From Hahella sp. HN01 (GTDB taxonomy: Bacteria > Pseudomonadota > Gammaproteobacteria > Pseudomonadales > Oleiphilaceae), in the NCBI RefSeq assembly GCF_018986435.1, contig NZ_JAHMIN010000004.1:190503-254502 (forward strand): DNA of 64,000 bases, in the 5' to 3' direction. The notes below the pieces were generated by a model. The model saw nothing but the letters and a program-made list of their open reading frames with translations. It was not told the DNA's origin and did not search any database. Made by a program: the position numbers and the translations under genes. Shown here piece after piece: positions 35,870-45,405 of this stretch (its first letter is position 1; the number at the start of each line of letters is the position of its first letter).

Positions 35870-36658
35870 GTGCGAGGACTGAAAGTTAAAAGCGACATGG
35901 AAGCGGAGCGTCTACAGAAGGAATTTGAAACCTGGTTTCAGTCGCCTCTGGGGCAGACCATACTGGCCAATCAACGCCAGACGGTAGAACATAGCATCGG
36001 GCGCTTCTTCGGCTATCACCAGCTGGAGTTACTGGTCAGTCATGAGTTGCCGGTAGGGCAGTCCAGCCTGCTTGGACACCGTATCATCTCCGTTCCCCGC
36101 TGGGAGAAAGAGCTGCCCGAGGGCTCTCTGGTGTGTCATTCCCATGAGTTGCCGCTGGAAAGCGACAGCATTGATCTGGTCATTCTGCACCATACGCTTG
36201 ATGTAGCCGCGCGGCCGCACCAGTCCTTGCGCGAGGCGGCGCGCGTACTGCGCTCAGGCGGCCATATGGTGATCATTGGCTTTAACCCGCTTAGCGCATG
36301 GGGATTGCGTCGGGCGATATTCAGAAGTCCGAAAGCGCCCTGGTCCGGACGTTTTCTGACCTCTTCGCGTCTGGAGGACTGGTTGAGTCTGCTGGACTTC
36401 CGCCTTAAAGACGTACACTACCGTTTCTATGCGCCACCGGTCACTAACCTGCAATGGTTGAGTCGCCTTGCGTTTCTTGATAAGTTCGGCGCACGTTTCC
36501 GGCTGCCCCTGGGAGCTTATTACACTATCGTTGCTCAAAAACGAGTGGGATGCGTGATTCCGCTGCGGCCCCAATGGCGTCGCTCGCGTGTCGCGGGGGC
36601 GGCTGTGGTCCACCAATTTACGCCCTACAGGCCGTACAAAAAGAATGAAGACAGTTGA
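35870..36658 (+). CDS. yafS: YafS-like SAM-dependent methyltransferase
   Basis: A 262-aa class I methyltransferase-like protein (methyltransf_11 type): [19 protein letters not shown] and [19 protein letters not shown]. The classical glycine-rich motif I is weak. Start is a GTG at 35870 with AAGGGGG just upstream; ATG 35897 is an alternative. Identity rests mainly on synteny with E. coli gloB / yafS-rnhA-dnaQ. Its end overlaps the start of rnhA by 14 bases. Acceptor unknown. Confidence 0.8.
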   Translation: MRGLKVKSDMEAERLQKEFETWFQSPLGQTILANQRQTVEHSIGRFFGYHQLELLVSHELPVGQSSLLGHRIISVPRWEKELPEGSLVCHSHELPLESDSIDLVILHHTLDVAARPHQSLREAARVLRSGGHMVIIGFNPLSAWGLRRAIFRSPKAPWSGRFLTSSRLEDWLSLLDFRLKDVHYRFYAPPVTNLQWLSRLAFLDKFGARFRLPLGAYYTIVAQKRVGCVIPLRPQWRRSRVAGAAVVHQFTPYRPYKKNEDS

Positions 36659-37091
36659 AATTTATACCGACGGCGCCTGCAAGAAGAACCCCGGGCCCGG
36701 CGGTTGGGGAGCAATCCTGATATACGGAAAGAATAAAAAGGAGATATTCGGGGGAGAGCTCGACACCACCAACAATCGCATGGAGCTGATGGCGGCGATC
36801 AAGGCGCTGCGCGCGTTGAAGCAAGGCTGCAAAGTCGAGCTCTATACGGATTCGCAATATGTGCGCAAAGGCATCACCGAATGGATGCAGAACTGGATCA
36901 AGAAAGGCTGGCGCACCAGCGGCGGCGATCCGGTGAAGAACGTTGATCTGTGGCAGGCGTTGGACAAAGAACGCAACAAGCACGATATCAGTTGGCGCTG
37001 GGTTAAAGGGCACAGCGGACATCCATTAAACGAGCGCGCGGACGAGCTGGCCAATCTTGGCGTTAAAGAAGCGTTAGGCGAGACAGGCTGA
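36645..37091 (+). CDS. rnhA: Ribonuclease HI
   Basis: A 148-aa enzyme cutting the RNA strand of RNA-DNA hybrids. Active-site residues D9 ([11 protein letters not shown]), E47 (NNRMELMA), D69 (YTDSQYV), H123 and D133 ([13 protein letters not shown]) all match. ATG 36645 gives the family length (E. coli 155 aa); the open frame further upstream lies inside yafS. Followed by dnaQ after 10 bases. Confidence 0.96.
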   Translation: MKTVEIYTDGACKKNPGPGGWGAILIYGKNKKEIFGGELDTTNNRMELMAAIKALRALKQGCKVELYTDSQYVRKGITEWMQNWIKKGWRTSGGDPVKNVDLWQALDKERNKHDISWRWVKGHSGHPLNERADELANLGVKEALGETG

Positions 37092-37101
37092 GAATCTTTA
37101 T

Positions 37102-37824
37102 ATGCGTCAAATAGTACTGGATACTGAAACCACTGGTCTGGAAACCTCCCAAGGCCACCGGATCATTGAAATCGGTTGCGTTGAAGTGGTCGATCGCTCT
37201 CTGACCGGCAATCACTATCACGTTTACATCAATCCCGAGCGGGAAGTGGACGCCGGAGCCTTTGAAGTTCACGGCATTTCCAATGAATTCCTGGCGGATA
37301 AGCCCAAATTCAAACAAGTCGCCCAGGATTTCCTGGACTTTATCAACGGCGCGGAGCTGGTCATCCATAACGCGGCGTTTGACGTGGGCTTCATCGACTA
37401 CGAATTCTCCATGCTGGGAGCCCCTTTCGGCAAAGTCAGCGATTATTGCTCCGTCGTCGATACCTTGATGATGGCGCGCAAGAAGCACCCGGGTCAGAAG
37501 AACAACCTGGACGCCCTCTGTAAACGCTACGGCATCGATAACAGCCACCGTGACCTCCACGGCGCTTTGCTCGACTCGGAGATTCTGGCGGATGTCTATC
37601 TCGCCATGACCGGTGGACAGACCAGTCTTTCGCTGCACTCCGAAGATGGTGGGGCGGAAGAAGAGGCCTCCGAAGTGCGCAGAATCAATAGGCAAAGACC
37701 GTCGTTGCGAGTGATTCGCGCCTCTGAAGCGGAATTGGCGGAGCACGCCAGGCAACTGGACGCGGTGGAAAAAGCCGCTGGCTTCAGCCTGTGGCGCAAG
37801 AAGCCGGATGAAGGGCTGAACTGA
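37102..37824 (+). CDS. dnaQ: DNA polymerase III epsilon subunit (3'-5' proofreading exonuclease)
   Basis: A 240-aa exonuclease with DEDDh motifs: ExoI D7-x-E9 (LDTETTGLE), ExoII (IHNAAFDVGFIDYE) and ExoIII (SHRDLHGALLDSEIL). The C-terminal tail (about 180-240) carries the alpha-subunit binding region, ending WRKKPDEGLN. Same neighbour order as E. coli rnhA-dnaQ, though there they are divergent and here they are co-directional. Confidence 0.94.
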   Translation: MRQIVLDTETTGLETSQGHRIIEIGCVEVVDRSLTGNHYHVYINPEREVDAGAFEVHGISNEFLADKPKFKQVAQDFLDFINGAELVIHNAAFDVGFIDYEFSMLGAPFGKVSDYCSVVDTLMMARKKHPGQKNNLDALCKRYGIDNSHRDLHGALLDSEILADVYLAMTGGQTSLSLHSEDGGAEEEASEVRRINRQRPSLRVIRASEAELAEHARQLDAVEKAAGFSLWRKKPDEGLN

Positions 37825-37867
37825 GCGGGGCTGCTTTAGTCCGACAATCTGTTCCCGCTTTAAACTA

Positions 37868-37897
37868 AAAAAGCCGCCTGTTTGAGGCGGCTTTTTT
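37868..37897. terminator. Bidirectional terminator dnaQ / nhaB
   Basis: gccgcc (37873-37878) with ggcggc (37886-37891), flanked by an A-run on the left and TTTTTT on the right; serves both convergent genes. Confidence 0.88.
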
Positions 37898-37932
37898 GTT
37901 TCTGACTTTTCTTAAGTGCGACTGGCGTGGCT

Positions 37933-39432
37933 TTAGAGAGTAACGACAATCATCACGTAACCAAGCGCGCCCATCACGATGGTGTAGGGCAGCGCCATCC
38001 AGACCATCTTGCCGTAGGACAATCTGATTAAAGGGGCGATGGCTGACGTCAGCAGGAACAGGAACGCAGCCTGGCCATTTGGCGTCGCGACGCTTGGAAG
38101 GTTGGTGCCGGTATTGATCGCCACGGCTAATGCTTCGTAATGCGCTCTGTCGATCAAACCGTCTTTGAAGGCGTTACGCACTTCATCTATGTAAACCGTC
38201 GCAACGAAGACGTTATCGCTGATCATCGACAGCACGCCGTTGGCGATAAAGAACATGCCGGGCTGAATGCTCTTCTCCAGACCCAGCACATAATTGATGA
38301 TGCCGGTGAACAAGTGTTGTTCATGGATAACCCCAACCACGGCGAAGAACACGACCAGCAGGGAGGTGAAGGGCAGCGCTTCTTCAAAGGCCTTGCCGAT
38401 CTGGTGTTCCTCAATTACGCCGCAAAACGCGGTCGCCAGGATAATGACTGTCAAACCGATCAGGCCCACTTCCGCCAAATGAAACGCCAGCGCCACTACC
38501 AGGATAACGGCGACAGCCGCCTGGGCGATCAGTTTGGACTCATGCAGCAGCGTCATTTTCTTCTTTTCGGCTTCATTGAAATCTTCCAGGATTTTGCGCA
38601 CGGAAGCAGGGATATCGTCGCCGTAACCGAACCAGTGGGTCTTTTCCAGAATGAAACAAGTCACCAGACCGGCCACCAGTACAGGCATGGAGATGGGCGC
38701 CATGCGTACGAAGAACTCGATAAAGTCCCAGCCCATCCGCTGCGCGATCAGCAGGTTCTGGGGCTCGCCCACCTGCGTGCATACGCCGCCTAACGCGGTG
38801 CCCACTGCGGCATGCATCAACAGGCTGCGCAGGAAGCCGCGGAACTGTTCGAGGTCGGAGCGGTGGTCGTGATGGACCGACTCATCGTCGCCATGATCGT
38901 GATCGTGGTGGAAATGTTTGCCTGACGCGACCTTGTGGTAGACCGAGTAAAAGCCGACGGCGACGCTGATGATGACCGCGGTTACCGTCAATGCGTCCAG
39001 GAACGCGGAGAGCACCGCCGCCACCAGGCTGAACAGTAGCGAAAGCACCGCTTTGGAGCGAATGCTGAGCAGTATTTTGGTGAACACGTAGAGCAGCAGC
39101 TCTTTCATGAAATAGATGCCGGCCACCATAAACACCAGCAGCAGGATAACTTCCAGGTTGCCGGAGACTTCTTCATATACTGTATGCGGCGACACCATGC
39201 CGATGAGGACCGCTTCGATAGCGAGCAAGCCGCCAGGTTGCAGCGGATAACATTTCAGCGCCATCGCCAGAGTGAAGATGAATTCCAGAATCAGCACCCA
39301 GCCTGCGATGTAGGGGCTGACCATAAAGATGAAAGGGTTAATCAGTAGAAAGAGGCAAATGGCCTTCTTGTACCAGCTCGGGGCGTTTCCCAGGAAATTA
39401 CTGTAAAACGCCTGCGGCAAAGTGGTCACCAT
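37933..39432 (-). CDS. nhaB: Na+/H+ antiporter NhaB
   Basis: A 499-aa inner-membrane protein with about 11-12 hydrophobic segments. Typical NhaB blocks: [15 protein letters not shown] at the start, [40 protein letters not shown] and [21 protein letters not shown]. coli NhaB is 513 aa. A His/Asp-rich cytoplasmic or periplasmic loop ([16 protein letters not shown]) lies around residues 183-200. It exchanges sodium for protons, fitting a marine lifestyle. Confidence 0.93.
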   Translation of the reverse strand: MVTTLPQAFYSNFLGNAPSWYKKAICLFLLINPFIFMVSPYIAGWVLILEFIFTLAMALKCYPLQPGGLLAIEAVLIGMVSPHTVYEEVSGNLEVILLLVFMVAGIYFMKELLLYVFTKILLSIRSKAVLSLLFSLVAAVLSAFLDALTVTAVIISVAVGFYSVYHKVASGKHFHHDHDHGDDESVHHDHRSDLEQFRGFLRSLLMHAAVGTALGGVCTQVGEPQNLLIAQRMGWDFIEFFVRMAPISMPVLVAGLVTCFILEKTHWFGYGDDIPASVRKILEDFNEAEKKKMTLLHESKLIAQAAVAVILVVALAFHLAEVGLIGLTVIILATAFCGVIEEHQIGKAFEEALPFTSLLVVFFAVVGVIHEQHLFTGIINYVLGLEKSIQPGMFFIANGVLSMISDNVFVATVYIDEVRNAFKDGLIDRAHYEALAVAINTGTNLPSVATPNGQAAFLFLLTSAIAPLIRLSYGKMVWMALPYTIVMGALGYVMIVVTL

Positions 39433-39796
39433 ACTTGGCTCCTGTTAACGAATGCGGCCGCCGAAACGACCAGTTAAAAAATTGTAAGGATCGACCATTC
39501 TAATGAAAAACGGCAATAAATCCATGCATTTAAGCTCGCACTGCCGCTTCAGCGAGAGCATTCGGTTGTGACTCCAATAATAGCCAACTATTCTTGAATT
39601 CGCCTTTTATCGTTTCTCTCTTTAGGCCTAATGCCTGCGGGGCTTTCGCGATTCCGCAAGCAGATAACAAATGAAACAGTTAGTTTCTTGTTTAACTTGA
39701 ATTTTGTGTTATAAGTTAGTAATAACTCGGCGATTTTCCACTTTTTGACAATAAACTCCCCAGTTGCTGATGAACTGAGGATTAAGGACATCGTAT
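39433..39796. other. Divergent intergenic region nhaB / fimL
   Basis: About 360 AT-rich bases. A perfect -35 element TTGACA occurs at 39745-39750 ahead of fimL but a good -10 at 17 bases is missing. Small frames inside it lack ribosome sites. Nothing else recognised. Confidence 0.4.
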
Positions 39797-41494
39797 ATGG
39801 TTGACGCGACGCTAGCCGCGAAAAAGTCTAGTTCCTTCGATCTGGTCGAAAGGGAGATCAATAATACGATTGAGCAAGCGGAGCTTAGTCTCGAACGTTT
39901 TCAGGAAAACCGCGAAAGCGGCGAAGATCTACAGAATTGCATTGATTATCTGAATCAACTGCGCGGTATTTTTGTATTGATTGAACTGCAGGGCGGCACC
40001 GTTCTGTGTCAGGAATCCGTGGCGATCGCCAATGAAGTTCCCGTCGGTGCGGCTGAGGATAAAAACGGATTGCTGTCGTCGTTGAGTCAGGCTTTATTTG
40101 TACTGCGCCGTTATACCGAATACTACCAGCGTCGTCGTGAAGACCATCCCGAATTGCTGTTGGAGATCATCAATCTCCTGCGTCTGTCCCGTCGCGCCAA
40201 GCCGCTGCCGGACAGCTATTTCTTTGATGTAGAGTTCCAGCGTTCTCCGCCCAAGCCCGTGCGCGACGCCAGCGTTACCACAGACGTGTTCGAGCACCGC
40301 AGCCGTCGTCTGCGTCACATGTATCAAGTGGGCTTGCTGAACCTGTTGCGCAGCAAGGAAACCGATATTGGCTATCGCCTGATGAGTCGCGCCGCAGACG
40401 GCATGAGCAAGATATGTGCAGGATCCTCTATCTCTGAATTATGGTCGCTGACGGCATATACCGTGGAGCTGATGCATACTCAGTCCATGGAGCTGACGCC
40501 GACTCGACAGCGCCTGTTGATGAAAATCGAAAAGTACGCGCGGGAAATCGTCAAACTGGGCAAAGTGGCCACGGCCAAGGCTATTTCTGAGACCGTGGCG
40601 AAGGATTTGTTGTATCTGATCGCCATCAGCGGCGATAAAGGCGAGAAGACCCGGGAGCTGTTGGCCGGTTACAGTCTCGCGCCGGCGGATTTTGATCAGG
40701 CCAAGATCATTGCGCATCGTAGTCTGTTGATGGGGCCGGGCAGCGATGTCCTGGCGTCGCTGTCTAAGGCGCTGCACGAAGAAATCAGCCAAATCAAAGA
40801 CAAGTTGGATATTATCGAGCGCGGGATCGACGGCCAGGAAGACGGTCTGTCCCAGATCGCGGAAGGCCTGGGTAAGCTGGCGGATACGCTAACCATGCTG
40901 GACCTCATCAATCTCAGTGCGGTGGCCAGAGGGGTGCACCAGACCATTTCCTCATGGGCGATGGATAAAAAGCATCCGAGCAATACCGACCTGATGCAGG
41001 TGGCGGACTCTGTGTTGAGCATCGAGCAAGCGATTCTGCAGCTGGAGGAAGATGGTCTCACCATCGAGACCGATAAAGTAGTCGGCGCTGACGCGGAAGA
41101 GATGATCAGTCCTTATCTGATGGAAGCGCATATCGTCGTGATTGGCGAGTCCCAGGCGGGTCTTTCTCTCGCCAAGCGGGCGATTACTGCGTACCTGGAG
41201 TCTGGCGGCGACAAACTGCATCTGGCCAACGTGCTGCCTACGCTGGAAGGCGTACTCGGAGCGCTGGTAATGATCGAGCAGTCCCGCGCGGCGAAGGCGT
41301 TGCACGCTACGGCGCGTTGCATTGAAGAGAAACTCATCAAGAATGAAAACAAGCCCGGCGATCATGTTCTGGAAACGCTCGCCGATGCGCTGACGTCTCT
41401 TGAATACTACGTGGACAGCGTTGGTCGCTCCGGCGCTGGCAATCCTGAGTTGTTAAAACTCGCGGAAGAAAGCGTCCACTCTTTGGGCTACTAA
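39797..41494 (+). CDS. fimL: FimL-like type IV pilus / cAMP regulator
   Basis: A 565-aa helical cytosolic protein resembling Pseudomonas FimL, which is itself similar to the N-terminal non-phosphorylatable Hpt-like part of ChpA. Segments such as LDYLNQLRGIFVLIELQGG-type at residues 48-67, RRYTEYYQ and the HPT-like C-terminal helical repeats support this. FimL links FimV and the Pil-Chp system to adenylate cyclase and twitching motility. No chemotaxis genes lie next to it, as for FimL in Pseudomonas. Confidence 0.7.
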   Translation: MVDATLAAKKSSSFDLVEREINNTIEQAELSLERFQENRESGEDLQNCIDYLNQLRGIFVLIELQGGTVLCQESVAIANEVPVGAAEDKNGLLSSLSQALFVLRRYTEYYQRRREDHPELLLEIINLLRLSRRAKPLPDSYFFDVEFQRSPPKPVRDASVTTDVFEHRSRRLRHMYQVGLLNLLRSKETDIGYRLMSRAADGMSKICAGSSISELWSLTAYTVELMHTQSMELTPTRQRLLMKIEKYAREIVKLGKVATAKAISETVAKDLLYLIAISGDKGEKTRELLAGYSLAPADFDQAKIIAHRSLLMGPGSDVLASLSKALHEEISQIKDKLDIIERGIDGQEDGLSQIAEGLGKLADTLTMLDLINLSAVARGVHQTISSWAMDKKHPSNTDLMQVADSVLSIEQAILQLEEDGLTIETDKVVGADAEEMISPYLMEAHIVVIGESQAGLSLAKRAITAYLESGGDKLHLANVLPTLEGVLGALVMIEQSRAAKALHATARCIEEKLIKNENKPGDHVLETLADALTSLEYYVDSVGRSGAGNPELLKLAEESVHSLGY

Positions 41495-41803
41495 TCTCAA
41501 AACCCTTCCTTTTTGAGCCTGGCGGCAGGTCAGGCTCGGTTCAATATCGTCAACTGGTTAACAGAGCTCGCCGCTTTGTCGGGTCAGGCATGTTAGTTGG
41601 CGCGTCCGGCTCCCTCTCGAACTCCTTTATCACTGTTATTCCTGAGAAAATATGAAAACCTGCGGGGACTGTCCTAGAATTCAAAGGGCGATTAGCGCAG
41701 GATGCTTACCTAATTTTTTGAGCGACAGGAGCGAGTGATCTAACAGTGTCAGGTGAAGAAATGCGGTTTCACGGCTGCCGCCGAGGGCGGTCAGGGGAGG
41801 GCT
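41495..41803. other. Intergenic stretch after fimL, with a hairpin
   Basis: About 310 bases. gagcctg (41515-41521) pairs with caggctc (41531-41537) and is a weak terminator candidate for fimL. Otherwise nothing recognised. Confidence 0.4.
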
Positions 41804-42454
41804 ATGTTGTATTCTGGCATTAGTGTCGCATTGGTGGCGATTGCGATACTGACCGTTTTTATTTGCTTGCGCCTTCTGTTCAGGAAGTCCTGGTTTCTGG
41901 TTTGGTTGAAAGGCACGATGACCTTTGTCGCGCTTTTATTTGCGGTGTTTCTCTGTTTTCTGGCTTTGGATATGTACCGTTATAAGGCCTATCAGCAGGA
42001 GACCACCATCGCCACGCTTAGCATGCAGAAGCTGGGAGAGCAGCTGTACCGCGTCAAGGTCGCGGCTCCTCCAGATGGCGAGTACAGCTTTGATGTATCG
42101 GGAGATCTCTGGCAGTTGGACGCCAGGCTGGTGTCCTGGTCCGGGCCGTTCAGCGCGCTGGGTATGCAGCCGGGGTATCGTCTGGAGCGCATCAGTGGGC
42201 GTTATTACTCGCTGGAACAGGAAAACGATGGCGCCCGCACCGTGTTCGCCATCGCGCCTTCCGACATCGGGTTTGATTTCTGGGTCTGGCTGAATAGCCA
42301 CGAAGGAGTGCCCTGGGTGGACGCCAAATACGGTAGCGCCACATACTTGCCCATGCGCGACGGCGCTATCTTTACGGTCTCAATAGGAAATGACGGTTTG
42401 ATCGCCCGGCCAGTCAATACGCCGGCGGTGGAAGCCGTGGAGATGTGGCAGTAA
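41804..42454 (+). CDS. Conserved membrane protein of unknown function
   Basis: A 216-aa protein with two N-terminal TM segments (about 2-24 and 36-58) and a soluble domain of about 155 residues, probably periplasmic or cytoplasmic beta-rich (YSFDVSGDLWQLDARLVSW ... GYRLERISGRYYSLEQE). Similar proteins in Pseudomonas/Marinobacter are loosely labelled as multidrug-efflux-related, without evidence I trust. ATG 41804 with AGGGGAGG in front is preferred to an upstream GTG at 41753. Confidence 0.7.
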   Translation: MLYSGISVALVAIAILTVFICLRLLFRKSWFLVWLKGTMTFVALLFAVFLCFLALDMYRYKAYQQETTIATLSMQKLGEQLYRVKVAAPPDGEYSFDVSGDLWQLDARLVSWSGPFSALGMQPGYRLERISGRYYSLEQENDGARTVFAIAPSDIGFDFWVWLNSHEGVPWVDAKYGSATYLPMRDGAIFTVSIGNDGLIARPVNTPAVEAVEMWQ

Positions 42455-42537
42455 CTGGCTAGCGCATTTCAACGCTAAGCATGAAGCGGAAATGTCTCTG
42501 CTATACAGATACAAAAACAGAGCTAAAAAGCAGACAT

Positions 42538-42563
42538 AAAAAAGGCGCCCTAGAGGCGCCTTT
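42538..42563 (-). terminator. Terminator of the SCP2-domain gene
   Basis: aaaggcgcc (42541-42549) with ggcgccttt (42555-42563), 5-base loop; on the minus strand it is followed by a T-run. It may also end the plus-strand transcript of the membrane protein gene. Confidence 0.75.
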
Positions 42564-42578
42564 AGAAAACCACAGTGC

Positions 42579-42893
42579 TTAGCCGATGTTGAACAGTTGG
42601 CCCAGTTTCATCGCCAGCATCATGTCGCCTTCAGCGCGCAGATCACCCGCCATGAACGCTTGCATGCCGTCAGTTTCGCCGCTGACGATGCCTTTCAGCG
42701 TATCGGAATTCATGATCAGAGTAACGGAAGGATCGTCGTGGTCGCCTTGAATCAGCTCGCAGCCGCCGTTTTTAACTACCAGGTGATAGTTGTCGGCGTC
42801 TTCAATGGCAAACTGAAAAACAAGATCAAGGTCGGAAGCGGCGTCGGCGTTAAAGTTGTCTTTCAGTTGTTGAAAAATTTGTGCTACAGGCAT
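42579..42893 (-). CDS. SCP2 sterol-binding-domain protein
   Basis: A 104-aa single-domain SCP2 protein: YHLVVKNGGCELIQGDHDDPSVTLIMNSDTLKGIVSGETDGMQAF with MAGDLRAEGDMMLAMKLGQLF at the end, the hallmark helix of the fold. Bacterial members bind lipids or acyl-CoA in a hydrophobic tunnel. ATG 42893 has AAAGGAAAG upstream and excludes an unneeded ten-residue extension. Single gene with its own terminator. Confidence 0.85.
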   Translation of the reverse strand: MPVAQIFQQLKDNFNADAASDLDLVFQFAIEDADNYHLVVKNGGCELIQGDHDDPSVTLIMNSDTLKGIVSGETDGMQAFMAGDLRAEGDMMLAMKLGQLFNIG

Positions 42894-43227
42894 GGTGCTT
42901 TCCTTTATAAGAGTAATACACAATTATATTGTGGAGACTTTGGCGCATATGTTTTAGCTTAGAATTCAAGGAGTAGCAACTCCCTGAAGGCAAAACGTAA
43001 AGTCTTTCGTAAACAGCAGATATACACCGCTAATGCCTGAATGTAGGGGCTTTGCAGGTGTCTGTCAATAAAAAATCGAACGCTTGTTTGAATTGGCGGC
43101 GCAATTCATTTTTCGCCGTGGGTTGCAATTTACATAGACGCCCTTAATTTAACCGGATTGTATCTATCAATAGAGATTGATAGCTATCACATGCTTTGAA
43201 TAAACATCCATTTTAGGAGTACGACTT
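42894..43227. other. Divergent intergenic region before sohB
   Basis: About 330 AT-rich bases. Promoters for the SCP2 gene and sohB are expected; no clear boxes, repeats or RNA gene recognised. Confidence 0.4.
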
Positions 43228-44265
43228 TTGGACTTTCTAACCGATTACGGCGCTTTCCTGGCCAAAACTGTGACCCTCGCGGCGGCGATATTGTTTGTCG
43301 TGGGGACGATCATTGCTTTAAGCCAGCGCGGCAAAAAACATGCGGACGGTGAGATCGAGGTCGTACATCTCAATGAGCGCCTGAAGAGAATGCGCGAGGC
43401 GCTGGAACATAGCGTTTTCAGCAAGGAGTGGCTGAAAAACGCCGCCAAAGAAAAGAAGAAGAGCGACAAGAAAAGCAAGAAGGACGCTCACAAGGATATG
43501 CTGCAAGAGCAGGACAAGAGCAGGGTGTATGTATTGGATTTTGACGGCGATATCAAAGCCTCTGAAGTGTCCACTCTACGCGAAGCCATTACCGCCGTAC
43601 TCAGCCTGGCGAAACCGGAAGACGAGGTTGTCGTGCGTCTGGAGAGCCCAGGAGGAATGGTGCATGGCTATGGTCTGGCGGCGTCGCAATTGGAGCGTAT
43701 TCGTCAGCGCGGCGTCAATCTGACCGTCTGTGTGGACAAGGTCGCCGCCAGCGGCGGTTATTTGATGGCTTGTCTGGCCAATAAAATCATTGCAGCGCCT
43801 TTCTCTATTATTGGTTCCATTGGTGTGGTGGCGCAGCTGCCGAACTTTAACCGCTTGTTGAAAAAGCATGATATTGATTATGAGGTGCTGACAGCTGGAG
43901 AGTATAAGCGTACGCTGACCGTATTCGGTGAGAACACTGAGAAGGGACGGGAAAAGTTCATGCAGGACCTTGAGGAAACCCATGTCCTGTTCAAAGAATT
44001 CGTCGCCACGCACCGGCCGCAGGTGGATATCGACGAGGTGGCGAAAGGCGAAGTATGGTACGGCGCGCGCGCCAAGGATATCAACCTGGTGGACGCTATC
44101 CAGACCAGTGATGATTATCTGGCGGAGCGTTGTAACGAATGCGAGGTGTACCAGGTGCGATATATCGAGAAAAAGTCCCTGGCGGAAAAGGTGGGGTTAT
44201 CGATGGCGGCGTCACTGGAAAGCCTCGGCCTCAAGCTCGCCAAGTCCTTTAACTTCAAAAGCTAA
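43228..44265 (+). CDS. sohB: Inner-membrane peptidase SohB
   Basis: A 345-aa S49 serine protease. One N-terminal TM (about 12-31), a charged linker rich in Lys (KEKKKSDKKSKKDAHK), then the protease domain with nucleophile S175 in AASGGYLM and general base K227 in GEYKRTL. E. coli SohB is 349 aa. The start is TTG 43228 with AGGAG 8 bases upstream. Periplasmic-side quality control role in the family. Confidence 0.9.
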   Translation: MDFLTDYGAFLAKTVTLAAAILFVVGTIIALSQRGKKHADGEIEVVHLNERLKRMREALEHSVFSKEWLKNAAKEKKKSDKKSKKDAHKDMLQEQDKSRVYVLDFDGDIKASEVSTLREAITAVLSLAKPEDEVVVRLESPGGMVHGYGLAASQLERIRQRGVNLTVCVDKVAASGGYLMACLANKIIAAPFSIIGSIGVVAQLPNFNRLLKKHDIDYEVLTAGEYKRTLTVFGENTEKGREKFMQDLEETHVLFKEFVATHRPQVDIDEVAKGEVWYGARAKDINLVDAIQTSDDYLAERCNECEVYQVRYIEKKSLAEKVGLSMAASLESLGLKLAKSFNFKS

Positions 44266-44374
44266 AGACGCGAGCGAGGCGGGAATGCCGGCGTGGGAAC
44301 CGGGTTGTAGCGGGCGTCGCCTGTTGGGTTCATTCGGCAATGGAAAGAGATAACTGAGTGACGGAGTCTGCTCT

Positions 44375-45376
44375 ATGAGCGATAGTAAATTTCGGGCGCT
44401 ACGCGTGCTGGAAAAAGGGGGATATTTTCACACTGAGATTCAAGAGCAATCTCTGGATGATTTGCCCGATAACGATGTATTGGTGAAAGTGAAGTACTCG
44501 TCCTTGAATTTCAAGGATGCGCTGTCCGCTCACGGCCACAAAGGCGTAACCCGTCGGTTCCCACATACCCCGGGTATCGATGCGGCGGGCGTGGTGGTGG
44601 AAAGCCGCTCGCCGGAATTGAAGCCAGGTCAGGAAGTCATTGTGACGGGCTATGATCTGGGCATGAATACGCCGGGCGGATTTGGTGAATACATTCGCGT
44701 GCCTGTAGAGTGGTGCGTGGTGAAACCTCCCAAACATGACCTGCATTATTTTATGACGCTGGGCACTGCTGGTTTGACCGCAGGGCTTTCTGTGGATCGA
44801 CTGAGCCAGACGGTGGCTCCTGGCGATGGCGAAATACTGGTGACTGGCTCCACGGGTGGCGTGGGTTGTCTGGCGGTGGCGCTGTTGGCCAAGTTGGGCT
44901 ACGACACCGTGGCTTTGACCAGCAAGGTCGACCACAGTGACTTGTTGGCCAAACTGGGCGCACGCAGAGTGCTGGACCGCTCCCATCTTGAAGAAATGCC
45001 TGAGAAGGCGCTGATGAAAGAAACCTGGGCGGGGGTCGTGGATACTGTCGGCGGCGCGCTGTTTTCCAAAATTCTCAAAACGGTGAAGCATAGCGGCGCT
45101 GCTACGACATGCGGCATGGTGGCGGGAACCGAACTTTCCACCTCTATTTTCCCTTTCATTTTGCGTGGCGTGACGCTGTATGGCATTGACTCTGTAGAGA
45201 TCGCCAGAGAGAGGAAGCGCCATATCTGGGAAAAGCTTGATAGTGACTGGGCGCTGCCGGACCTTAATTTTCTGGCGCAAGATGTCGTGCTGGAAGAGTT
45301 GCCCGGCGTCATCGAAAAGATCTATTGCGGCAAAATGTTGGGGCGAGCCGTGCTCCGGCACATCGACCAAGAGTAA
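44375..45376 (+). CDS. acuI: Acrylyl-CoA reductase / quinone oxidoreductase family (YhdH/AcuI)
   Basis: A 333-aa medium-chain dehydrogenase without zinc ligands. YhdH/AcuI blocks: SSLNFKDALSAHGHKGVTRRFPHTPGIDAAG, GYDLGMNTPGGF and the NADPH-binding VTGSTGGVGCLAVALL around residues 153-168. E. coli YhdH/AcuI is 324 aa and reduces acryloyl-CoA, which in marine bacteria links to DMSP breakdown. Substrate in this organism is inferred only. Confidence 0.85.
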   Translation: MSDSKFRALRVLEKGGYFHTEIQEQSLDDLPDNDVLVKVKYSSLNFKDALSAHGHKGVTRRFPHTPGIDAAGVVVESRSPELKPGQEVIVTGYDLGMNTPGGFGEYIRVPVEWCVVKPPKHDLHYFMTLGTAGLTAGLSVDRLSQTVAPGDGEILVTGSTGGVGCLAVALLAKLGYDTVALTSKVDHSDLLAKLGARRVLDRSHLEEMPEKALMKETWAGVVDTVGGALFSKILKTVKHSGAATTCGMVAGTELSTSIFPFILRGVTLYGIDSVEIARERKRHIWEKLDSDWALPDLNFLAQDVVLEELPGVIEKIYCGKMLGRAVLRHIDQE

Positions 45377-45405
45377 TTTATCAAAAGCCATTGCCTGCGG
45401 CGGGT

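Noticed and set aside
39588-39791. 67-codon minus-strand frame between nhaB and fimL
   Set aside because: No ribosome site and it lies in AT-rich promoter DNA; no known similarity.
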